35,744 bases of DNA from Minisyncoccota bacterium (lineage in GTDB: Bacteria > Patescibacteriota > Minisyncoccia > Phycocordibacterales > UBA9973): assembly GCA_016649835.1 (NCBI GenBank), contig JAENWX010000003.1:1-35744 (forward strand), read 5' to 3'. The translations under genes and the position numbers were made by a program. The notes under the pieces are model-generated. The model made no database searches. It saw nothing but the letters and a program-made list of their open reading frames with translations, and had not been told where the DNA came from. Shown piece after piece: positions 21,734 to 27,728 of this stretch (the stretch's first letter is position 1; each line of letters begins with the position of its first letter).

Positions 21734-22076
21734 AAAATAGCTCTTCTCTGAGGGTACGGAAATTTATTGCTATAAATTTCCTGAAGTGTTCACGCCGACG
21801 CGTTCACCTTCCTTACAGGAACAGTATACCTTTTGGATACTTTGATTACAAAGATATCTCAAAAGTTCTTGCGAAAGCTCCAAGCGTTCGTTTTCTCACC
21901 TCTCTGATAAGACTATTTAAAAATTTACCTGACACAATAATTTATTATAAAATAATTAAATTATAGGCTAGAAACAAACAAAATAGTCTTTTAAAAATGC
22001 ATTGCGGAAGGCGTCGGCCTGAGCATAACAAATTTTCAGCAGAAAATTATGTGCGGATTTTTAAAAGAGCTATTTT
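21734..22076. ncRNA. Candidate structured RNA or DNA in the comF-ATP-grasp intergenic region
   Basis: No ORF is seen in this roughly 450-bp gap. Its ends AAAATAGCTCTT (21734-21745) and AAGAGCTATTTT (22065-22076) are perfect 12-bp complements. An inner pair AAGACTATTT (21909-21918) and AAATAGTCTT (21981-21990) is also perfect. Smaller hairpins include GGAAATTTAT/ATAAATTTCC, GTATCC-type pairs around AGTATACCTTTTGGATACT, and AAATTTTC/GAAAATT near 22030. A T-run follows on the plus strand. It does not match RNase P RNA, tmRNA, SRP RNA or 6S RNA as I know them. Transcription and strand are unproven. Confidence 0.45.
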
Positions 22077-22148
22077 GTTTTTTTCTTATGTGCTCAAGTG
22101 GTAAAAACCATAGTAATTTATGTTTAGTTTTTATAATTAATATTAAAT

Positions 22149-23360
22149 ATGTTATCATTAAAACTAATGTCTAATAAAAATAAAAATTATTGTGTTGATT
22201 GTGGTGGTAGTCAGGTGAACCATACTATTACTTATACTTCTATATTATTAGGAGCTCTTGTCGAACCATGGACAAACTGGATGGGAAACTGGATTCCTAA
22301 AGCATCGTTTGATTGGATGGGTATTCCACTAACTAAAACTTTAACCTTTTTAAAATTAGGAAAAATTTCATACGAACCTAAGAGTGATGACAGTGGCAGA
22401 GCCAGAGTACTTTGGGATGAAGCTATTAAAAGAGAAATAAATATGTACGAGTTTCGTTTGTTTAATATTGGACATGATATTTTTGTATCCAATTATAAAA
22501 ATGATAAAAGATTTTTTGATGTTCTTCCACGACCAAAAATTTATAATCCAAAAGGTTTAGACTGGATGGATAATAAAGGCGAAATGAAAAAGCATTTTGA
22601 AAAAGCTGGAATAAAAATAGCCAAAGGTGGTGTTACTCATTCAACAAAAAATGCTCTTAAAATTTTTAATTCTCTAAATAAGCCAGTAATAACAAAACCA
22701 AATCTAGGCTCACGAAGTCGCCACACAACAACTCACCTGAGTACTCCAGAAGAATTTTTGAAGGCATTTAAAGTTGCCCGCCAGCTTTCACCTTGGGTCA
22801 TGATAGAAGAAGAACTTTCTGGATATGTTTTTAGAGGAACTCTTATTGGAGGAAAGCTAATTGCCGTACTCCGCAGAGAACCTGCTTATATAATAGGCGA
22901 CGGAGTTCACAATGTAAAAGAACTTATAGAAATTGAAAATAAAAATCCACTCAGAGAGGGTCCAATATTTCACCAGCTGTCACTAGATGCGGAAGCCATA
23001 AAAGAATTAACACATTGGGGACACACAGAAAATACAATACCTAAAAAAGATGAAATAATAACTCTTGGACAAAAAACAAGTAGAGCTGTTGGTGGTGGTA
23101 TTATTGACATGACTGATGTTGTTCATCCTGATAATAAAATAATGTTAGAAAGAGTTGCGGAAGTTCTTGATGACCCTCTTATTGGAGTAGACTTTATAAT
23201 GGACGATGTATCTGTCTCCTGGAAGGACCAACCGAGGTGTGGAGTTATAGAATGTAATAGTGCTCCATTTATAGACCTGCACCACTTCCCCCTTGTAGGA
23301 AAACCCCGCGATGTAGCTAGTGCTCTTTGGGATATAGTTTATCCGGAATCTAAAAAATAG
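22149..23360 (+). CDS. ATP-grasp ligase, cyanophycin-synthetase-like
   Basis: Residues about 155-390 form an ATP-grasp domain: KKHFEKAGIKIAKGGVTHS, PVITKPNLGSRSRHT (ATP-binding Lys and Gly-rich loop), PWVMIEEELSGYVFRGTLIGGKLIAVLRREPAYIIGDGVHNVKELI and the metal-binding GVIECNSAPFIDLHHFP. The R-R-E-P-A-x-x-I/V-G-D-G segment is typical of cyanophycin synthetase and glutathione-synthesis ATP-grasp enzymes that ligate amino acids to carboxylates. The C-terminal Mur-ligase half of CphA is absent. The N-terminal 150 residues hold CVDCGGSQ and are not recognised. The substrate is unknown. The second ATG at 22167 (MSNKNKN) is a possible start. Confidence 0.82.
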   Translation: MLSLKLMSNKNKNYCVDCGGSQVNHTITYTSILLGALVEPWTNWMGNWIPKASFDWMGIPLTKTLTFLKLGKISYEPKSDDSGRARVLWDEAIKREINMYEFRLFNIGHDIFVSNYKNDKRFFDVLPRPKIYNPKGLDWMDNKGEMKKHFEKAGIKIAKGGVTHSTKNALKIFNSLNKPVITKPNLGSRSRHTTTHLSTPEEFLKAFKVARQLSPWVMIEEELSGYVFRGTLIGGKLIAVLRREPAYIIGDGVHNVKELIEIENKNPLREGPIFHQLSLDAEAIKELTHWGHTENTIPKKDEIITLGQKTSRAVGGGIIDMTDVVHPDNKIMLERVAEVLDDPLIGVDFIMDDVSVSWKDQPRCGVIECNSAPFIDLHHFPLVGKPRDVASALWDIVYPESKK

Positions 23361-23377
23361 AAAAAATAAAAATGTAA

Positions 23378-23419
23378 AATTCCCCCAATCCTACGCTATA
23401 GCGTAGGATTGGGGGAATT
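23378..23419. terminator. Perfect 42-bp palindrome between convergent genes
   Basis: Arms AATTCCCCCAATCCTACGCTA and exact complement with no loop. It lies between the convergent ATP-grasp and HAD genes and is likely a bidirectional terminator. Its centre TACGCTATAGCGTA matches the palindrome at 5125-5158, although the outer arms differ completely. Confidence 0.8.
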
Positions 23420-23448
23420 ACAAATTGAAAAATATTTTTTCAAAAAAT

Positions 23449-24471
23449 TCAAATTTTGAACAAAAAATTATTTTTATCAGAAAACAATAACGGAACTCCC
23501 TTGTTATCAATTTTTACATTGCCCACAACAAAAGCTTCAGTGTCTGTATTTTTAATAATCTTTTTAAGCTCGCTGTTATTTTTAATTTGGCTTCTTATTT
23601 TTGCTAACTCCCCCATGTCTTTAAGAACGAGAATTCCTTTTATAAATACTTCCACTCCATCATCTTTATATCTATAACCGCTTCCAATATCACCGGAAAG
23701 AGAGTCCCCGACTATAACCAGCTTTTCTTTTGAAACTGAAATACCCTTGGCCTCGAGTTGTTTTATTAGTTTTGGTATTATAATTTCTTTTCCACCACCT
23801 ACCATATCTTCATCTGTAGCTATATCTATAAATAAATCATTCAAGTTAAGGTATTTTGCAATAGTGTGTACAAATTGTTTTCCGTTTGCTGTCATTCCAA
23901 ACATTGGCACTCCAAGTGTTTGGTAAAGTTTTGCTAAGGCTATAACTGGTATTATTTTAGATGACTGAAATTCTTGTGGATTATTTATAAAAATTTTATC
24001 TGCAATACCTGATGCAATTTCAACATATCTATCCAAATACATTTTTGCAATTTTATGGTCTTCATTTCCTTCACTATCGATTTCCTTACGTTTTATATCA
24101 AGACGTTCTTTTGTATAAACTTCTGGGTCAATCCATTCATTGTATCCAAGACCATAAATTCCATTCATTCTATCAAATTCGCGAAAAGAATTTCCTAATC
24201 TAAATCCTTTAAAATATACATCTTCAATATCATCAAAATCTTTTTCAAAAACTTCTTTAAACAAAATTTTAATAGCTTTGCCATGAATATTTTTTAATTC
24301 TGCTAGAGTTTTATCTATATCAAAAAAAGCCACGGCCATTGGTGTTCCATCGGGTGTTATAGTGATAGATATTTCCTTGTATTTTCCATCAATACCTGCG
24401 AGTTCTGATTTAATTAGAACAGTTGAATTTTTATTCTTTATGTCTTCCATTTTTTGTGTAATTTTTATCAT
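23449..24471 (-). CDS. HAD superfamily hydrolase
   Basis: HAD motif I AVAFFDIDKTLAEL (nucleophile and acid Asp, about residue 52-54), motif II Thr in VPMFGMTANGKQ, motif III Lys probably in the SKEKLVIVGDSLSG region, and motif IV GDSLSGDIG. A helical cap of about 120 residues lies between I and II. It probably dephosphorylates a small molecule, which cannot be identified from sequence. The C-terminal 60 residues form an extra beta-rich part. The ORF track uses a TTG at 24474; I use the adjacent ATG at 24471, and ATG 24450 (MEDIKNK) is also possible. It overlaps the upstream gene by about 40 bp, so the two are co-transcribed. Confidence 0.82.
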   Translation of the reverse strand: MIKITQKMEDIKNKNSTVLIKSELAGIDGKYKEISITITPDGTPMAVAFFDIDKTLAELKNIHGKAIKILFKEVFEKDFDDIEDVYFKGFRLGNSFREFDRMNGIYGLGYNEWIDPEVYTKERLDIKRKEIDSEGNEDHKIAKMYLDRYVEIASGIADKIFINNPQEFQSSKIIPVIALAKLYQTLGVPMFGMTANGKQFVHTIAKYLNLNDLFIDIATDEDMVGGGKEIIIPKLIKQLEAKGISVSKEKLVIVGDSLSGDIGSGYRYKDDGVEVFIKGILVLKDMGELAKIRSQIKNNSELKKIIKNTDTEAFVVGNVKIDNKGVPLLFSDKNNFLFKI

Positions 24472-24961
24472 CAATAGTAATTTCTGAATCAGGAGCTATA
24501 TTAACATCTGCTCTAAGACGAGAGATGTATTTTTTTTGTACAATATAGCGCCCTAAAAACTTTCTGAACTCTTCTATGCGTGCCTCCTCATTTATTTCTC
24601 CGAAATGTTCAAAGGGTTTACTCTCTGGAGTAAATTCATGGTGTCCTCTTATTTCCCCATCTCTAAAAACACGGATATGATATTGCTCATCAAAGCTTTC
24701 TAGCTTACGCCAAGAAAGAACTTGCCCTTTATCGTGCCATGCTACAAAGTGATTTCCAAAACCCCATTCAGTGTGTAAATGGCGTTCTAAATCTTTTAAA
24801 GTTTTTCCTGGAGCAAGCCACCCTATATGATATGGCTGACGGCCCTTTTCATGCCATGCTAAGTGCCATTTTAAAAAATGAGTTTGCATCCATGGAAATA
24901 TAAAGTAAATCTTTTTCCAAATATTTTTTTTTATTCTTTGACTTAGTGTTAAATTGGTCAT
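24431..24961 (-). CDS. Hypothetical protein rich in Trp and His (176 aa)
   Basis: Not recognised. There is no membrane helix and no signal peptide. The N-terminus is basic and aromatic (RIKKNIWKKIYFIFPWMQTHFLKWHLAWHEKG). The core contains repeated W/H motifs (LAWHEKGRQPYHIGW, FVAWHDKGQVLSWRKLE, EIRGHHEFTPE) that suggest a compact alpha/beta fold, possibly with metal or nucleotide binding, but I see no known catalytic set. It overlaps the HAD gene downstream and follows the 47-aa membrane peptide by 7 bp, so the three may form one operon. Confidence 0.78.
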   Translation of the reverse strand: MTNLTLSQRIKKNIWKKIYFIFPWMQTHFLKWHLAWHEKGRQPYHIGWLAPGKTLKDLERHLHTEWGFGNHFVAWHDKGQVLSWRKLESFDEQYHIRVFRDGEIRGHHEFTPESKPFEHFGEINEEARIEEFRKFLGRYIVQKKYISRLRADVNIAPDSEITIDDKNYTKNGRHKE

Positions 24962-24968
24962 TTTTATT

Positions 24969-25112
24969 TTATATATTATTTATAGTATAAGCATCTAATA
25001 TTGAATTTATAAAATAAGCTTCTAAAATTTTAGAGAAAACAACATATATAGAAACAACAATAGCAACTAGAATAAAAACTATAATCCAGTATCTAATTAA
25101 TGTCATTTTCAT
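24969..25112 (-). CDS. Small single-span membrane protein (47 aa)
   Basis: Too short for the ORF track. It reads MKMTLIRYWIIVFILVAIVV followed by SIYVVFSKILEAYFINSILD and a polar tail. A basic start, one hydrophobic helix and an outside tail fit a type II or III membrane peptide. The ATG is 7 nt after an exact TGCTATAAT box and the stop is 7 nt before the next gene, so it is very likely real and the first gene of the operon with the 24431-24961 gene. Function unknown. Confidence 0.72.
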   Translation of the reverse strand: MKMTLIRYWIIVFILVAIVVSIYVVFSKILEAYFINSILDAYTINNI

Positions 25113-25119
25113 AACTGCT

Positions 25120-25128
25120 ATTATAGCA
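25120..25128 (-). promoter_or_regulatory. Extended -10 promoter TGCTATAAT
   Basis: Minus-strand box 7 nt upstream of the ATG of the 47-aa peptide; leaderless configuration. Confidence 0.65.
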
Positions 25129-25149
25129 TGAAAATTGTAATCTAAAAAT

Positions 25150-25187
25150 AAAAAAACCGCTTCATTTTGAAGCGGCTTTTGTTTTTT
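25150..25187 (-). terminator. Terminator of the DksA-like gene
   Basis: Stem AAAACCGCTTCA / TGAAGCGGCTTTT with flanking A/T runs, directly downstream of the minus-strand stop at 25200. Confidence 0.87.
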
Positions 25188-25199
25188 AGTTCATCGGTC

Positions 25200-25625
25200 T
25201 TAACGACGTTTATGAACTTTTTTGTTTTTGTCTTCTTCTTTTTTTGCCTCAACACATGTTGTTGCAGTCAAATTAGACAGAAGTCTTTGTTTGGGAATCC
25301 TTTGCCCAGTAATGCGGCAAATCCCATACTGCTTCGAATGCACTCTATTCAGTGCATGTTTTAAATCTACTTCGTGCCTCTCAAAATGACCTATTTCCAA
25401 ATCATTTTGGATCTTAGCCGCTTCATCCTGCCCGGCTTGATCCTGAATGAAAGCTTTTCCTGTATCGTCGGTACCATTTGGGTTTCTACAGGCTCCCTTT
25501 AAAAGAGAGATTTCTTTTTTAACAGCTTCTAGTTTAACTAGAATTAGTTTTTCAAAATTTTTCAATTCTGAGTCGGAAAATCTTACAAATGAAATTTCTT
25601 TTACGCTTGTTTTTACTTTTGTCAT
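25200..25625 (-). CDS. DksA/TraR family protein with reduced zinc site
   Basis: DksA/TraR proteins enter the RNA polymerase secondary channel and tune transcription, often with ppGpp. The first 95 residues form a coiled-coil hairpin (NFEKLILVKLEAVKKEISLLKGA ... DQAGQDEAAKIQNDLEIGHFERHEVDLKHAL). The C-terminal part YGICRITGQRIPKQRLLSNLTATTCVEAKK aligns with the zinc finger. Only the first Cys of each C-x2-C pair remains (C-R-I-T and C-V-E-A), so four-Cys zinc binding is lost, as in some other phyla. The tip acidic residues (AGQDEAAK) resemble the DksA D-x-x-D-x-A tip. It is monocistronic with its own terminator. Confidence 0.87.
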   Translation of the reverse strand: MTKVKTSVKEISFVRFSDSELKNFEKLILVKLEAVKKEISLLKGACRNPNGTDDTGKAFIQDQAGQDEAAKIQNDLEIGHFERHEVDLKHALNRVHSKQYGICRITGQRIPKQRLLSNLTATTCVEAKKEEDKNKKVHKRR

Positions 25626-25744
25626 GATTATTAAATTTTAATGTTTTTATTTAGTTATATTATACACTTTTAGGTGAAATTGTCAAGATACATATATTCC
25701 ACCCTCTTTACTCAAAAAGACCTGTATTTTAAAAGACTAATTAT

Positions 25745-26055
25745 ATAAGAACGAAAAATCTTTCGAATCTTGCACGCACTAGGTGAGACCGTGAGTACAC
25801 TTTTCGCCTATTACATAGGCAGGTACTTTTCCGCCTATGGCAAGGAAAAGTCTTTCGAATCTTCCTCACGGTTCGATTTACTAATCGCACACGCGAGACC
25901 GTGAATACACTTTTCGGTCCCTACTGGACCAGTACACCTTTTCGTTTCGGTTAACACCGAAAAACGAAAAGCTTTTCGAATCTCGCACGAAAGCCAAGCA
26001 GTTGGCTTTCTCGTCTCCACATATTTAAAAAGCCCTAGCGGGTTTTTTAAATATG
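25745..26055 (-). repeat. tRNA-Ser(GCU) 3' flank: antisense tRNA copy and repeat modules
   Basis: No credible gene is present. Reading from the tRNA leftward: an inverted repeat/terminator copies the acceptor end (26015-26060). A hairpin GAAAGCCA/TGGCTTTC with loop AGCAGT (plus strand, 25989-26010) follows, then TTCGAATCTCGC (25975-25986), which equals the tRNA T-arm in antisense orientation. Three modules built on TTTCGAATCT and GAGACCGTGARTACAC then follow (25967-25982, 25895-25916, 25846-25862, 25785-25806, 25755-25770). One contains ACTGGACCAGT. Much of this sequence is shared with the flanks of the other tRNAs. Confidence 0.8.
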
Positions 26056-26142
26056 CGGAGCCGGCGAGATTCGAACTCGCGAGGGGTTTTATCCCCTGCA
26101 TCTTTAGCAAAGATGTACCTTAGACCACTCGGACACGGCTCC
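26056..26142 (-). tRNA. tRNA-Ser (anticodon GCT)
   Basis: Acceptor GGAGCCG/CGGCTCC, anticodon stem CATCT/AGATG with loop TTGCTAA (GCT), long variable arm AGGGGATAAAACCCCT and T-arm GCGAG-TTCGAAT-CTCGC. The discriminator is G, as for Ser. No CCA is encoded (GCATAT follows). It reads AGC and AGU codons and is divergent from a second tRNA-Ser gene 90 bp away. Confidence 0.97.
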
Positions 26143-26232
26143 TTAAACACTTTAATACCTTATCATATTTAACATTTTTACTCAAAAAACTCATTTTATG
26201 TTTCAAGATAAATATGCTAATATAAGCAAATT

Positions 26233-26319
26233 GGATGAGTGGCCGAGAGGCTTAAGGCAGCGGTTTACTAAACCGCCGTCCCTTTACCGGGACCGTGAGT
26301 TCGAATCTCACCTCATCCG
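26233..26319 (+). tRNA. tRNA-Ser with unusual anticodon ACT
   Basis: Acceptor GGATGAG/CTCATCC, D-arm GCC/GGC, anticodon stem GCGGT/ACCGC with a 7-nt loop TTACTAA, variable arm GTCCC/GGGAC, T-arm GTGAG-TTCGAAT-CTCAC and discriminator G. The long variable arm and G73 identify it as Ser. The loop places ACT as anticodon, expected to read AGU; A at position 34 is very rare for this box and would duplicate tRNA-Ser(GCU) next door. No CCA encoded. Confidence 0.85.
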
Positions 26320-26324
26320 CATGT

Positions 26325-26357
26325 TGAAAAAATTGCCCCTATTAAGGGGCTTTTTTC
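26325..26357 (+). terminator. Terminator of tRNA-Ser(ACU)
   Basis: Stem TTGCCCCT/AGGGGC around ATTA followed by TTTTTT. It is nested inside a larger inverted repeat: CATCCGCAT (26314-26322) and ATGCGGATG (26360-26368). Confidence 0.87.
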
Positions 26358-26640
26358 TTATGCGGATGCGAAGACGTGAACTGCTCATTTAGTAAAATGA
26401 CCTACTGGGTTCACGTCTGGGTGAGATTCGAACAGCGGAGTCATATTTTGTTAGCAAACAAAATAGACGAGCTGGTGCCCAGACAAAACTTTTTGACGAA
26501 AAAGTTTTAGTCGCGGGCGAAACATGTACTCATGGTCTCGGGAGGAAGATTCGAAAGACTTTTCCTTGCCGTAGACGGAAATACCTCATTTAGTAAAATG
26601 ACCTACTGGGCGCCGCAGTATTGGCGAATCTCACCGCCTC
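26358..26640 (+). repeat. tRNA-Ser(ACU) 3' flank: antisense tRNA copy and repeat modules
   Basis: Order: antisense acceptor ATGCGGATG (26360-26368); hairpin AGACGTGAAC/GTTCACGTCT (26372-26381/26409-26418); GTGAGATTCGAAC (26421-26433), the exact antisense of the tRNA T-arm; GGTGCCCAGAC, a 10-bp stem with GACG loop, AGTCGCGGG (26474-26517); and a block around AAGATTCGAAAGACTTTTCC that repeats one in the tRNA-Ser(GCU) flank. A 26-bp word ending GACCTACTGGG occurs twice exactly (26384-26409, 26585-26610). No coding sequence seen. Confidence 0.82.
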
Positions 26641-26657
26641 CCCATTCACACATATTC

Positions 26658-26666
26658 TGATATAAT
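26658..26666 (+). promoter_or_regulatory. Extended -10 promoter TGATATAAT
   Basis: Ends 6 nt before the ATG at 26673, giving a leaderless mRNA for the 42-aa peptide. Confidence 0.65.
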
Positions 26667-26672
26667 ATTTAC

Positions 26673-26801
26673 ATGAAAATGGAACTCAATAAAACCAAAA
26701 CACTAATACTTCTTTTTATATTTATTACAATTGGTGGAATTATTTTATACGGAGAAAATAATCCTAATAACTTTTCGCCATTAGATTACATAATTAAATA
26801 A
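26673..26801 (+). CDS. Small single-span membrane protein (42 aa)
   Basis: Too short for the ORF track. MKMELNKTKTLILLFIFITI then GGIILYGENNPNNFSPLDYI and IK. A positively charged N-terminus, one hydrophobic helix (about 10-26) and a short polar tail resemble the 47-aa peptide at 24969-25112, including the MKM start. It has an exact TGATATAAT box 6 nt upstream. It is convergent with the MscS gene, leaving 4 bp between stops. Function unknown. Confidence 0.65.
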   Translation: MKMELNKTKTLILLFIFITIGGIILYGENNPNNFSPLDYIIK

Positions 26802-26805
26802 GTTT

Positions 26806-27633
26806 TTATTTCAATGATTCTACAAAGCGGATTATAGTTTCTTTAATTTTTGCTGACTTATGAGACTTGGCTATAAATGAAATTTTTATAGAAACTTCTC
26901 CTTTTTCGTTGTAATCGAAATCTATTTTATATTTCTTTCCAGCGTAACCTTTAAAGTGCCCCACTTTTAAAATACTTCTTTTGGGTAATAGCTCTTCTAA
27001 ATAATCTTCAATTTTTTTCATCCAGGCATCAAAGTTATCTGGAAAATTCTCATTATTGTAATAAATGGATAAAGATATTTTATTGTAATCTCCAGACTTG
27101 AGTTGCTGCTGATTAACTATCTGACCCAAAAACATAAAATTGGGAATATGGTGGAGCCTTCCGTTGTATTCTCCGTTTTCGTCTTTTCCAATAAGATCAG
27201 TATACAAAGGTTTTACTCTTAAAATTTCTCCCAAAAAATTATCTATTTGAATATTATCTCCAGATTTATAATTTGATAAAATATAAAAAAATGAAACTAA
27301 AGAAGCAAGAGGTTCTTTTAAGATTATAATAAGTGCACCTGTAGCAACTGCCAAAATACTAAAAGCTTGCACATTGTATGCACCCAACACTGCAATAATA
27401 CCTATAAAAATAATTACAAAACGAATAATATCAATGTGCTGGATTTGTTTATTGTGTTCAACTGACAAATCTTCTATTTGTTCAATAGATTCAATGCTTT
27501 CTTTTTTAAGCTTAAATTCTTTTACTTTTTGACGCTTTACGTGTCTCAAAACTAACTCTATAAATATAAACAACAATAAGAGTGCCGCGGCACTTAGATT
27601 TTGCCCATATGAAAATGATTGAAAGAATGACAT
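26806..27633 (-). CDS. MscS-family small-conductance mechanosensitive channel
   Basis: MscS channels open under membrane tension to release solutes. Three hydrophobic segments are seen: about 10-30, 71-92 and the pore-lining 95-125 (YNVQAFSILAVATGALIIILKEPLASLVSFFYIL). A beta domain follows with the family pattern Y-K-S-G-D-N-I-Q-I-D-N-F-L-G-E-I and HHIPNFMFLGQIVNQ, and an alpha/beta C-terminal domain ends the protein. Pore-helix Gly/Ala packing is looser than in E. coli MscS. I moved the start from 27660 to ATG 27633: an AGATATAAT box lies 6 nt before it, and the track start would be upstream of that box. Confidence 0.87.
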   Translation of the reverse strand: MSFFQSFSYGQNLSAAALLLLFIFIELVLRHVKRQKVKEFKLKKESIESIEQIEDLSVEHNKQIQHIDIIRFVIIFIGIIAVLGAYNVQAFSILAVATGALIIILKEPLASLVSFFYILSNYKSGDNIQIDNFLGEILRVKPLYTDLIGKDENGEYNGRLHHIPNFMFLGQIVNQQQLKSGDYNKISLSIYYNNENFPDNFDAWMKKIEDYLEELLPKRSILKVGHFKGYAGKKYKIDFDYNEKGEVSIKISFIAKSHKSAKIKETIIRFVESLK

Positions 27634-27639
27634 ATGCTG

Positions 27640-27648
27640 ATTATATCT
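27640..27648 (-). promoter_or_regulatory. -10 box AGATATAAT of the MscS gene
   Basis: TATAAT ends 6 nt before the ATG at 27633. This decides the start codon and implies leaderless translation. Confidence 0.6.
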
Positions 27649-27712
27649 TAAAAAGAACAAAATATAAACAGGGTCTTTTATTCTAAAATAAAATATTTCT
27701 TGTTATTTTATA

Positions 27713-27721
27713 TGATATAAT
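27713..27721 (+). promoter_or_regulatory. Extended -10 promoter TGATATAAT of recG
   Basis: Ends 7 nt before the recG ATG at 27729; leaderless configuration, divergent from the MscS promoter. Confidence 0.65.
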
Positions 27722-27728
27722 TTAAAAC

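Noticed and set aside
21734-22076. RNase P RNA, tmRNA or SRP RNA
   Set aside because: The expected conserved cores (P4 helix sequences, tRNA-like ends, SRP GGAAG tetraloop helix) are not present on either strand.
25835-26110. 91-aa minus-strand ORF
   Set aside because: It reads through the tRNA-Ser(GCU) T-arm and its repeat-rich flank; no protein-like character.
26198-26392. 64-aa plus-strand ORF
   Set aside because: It covers the tRNA-Ser(ACU) gene and its terminator.
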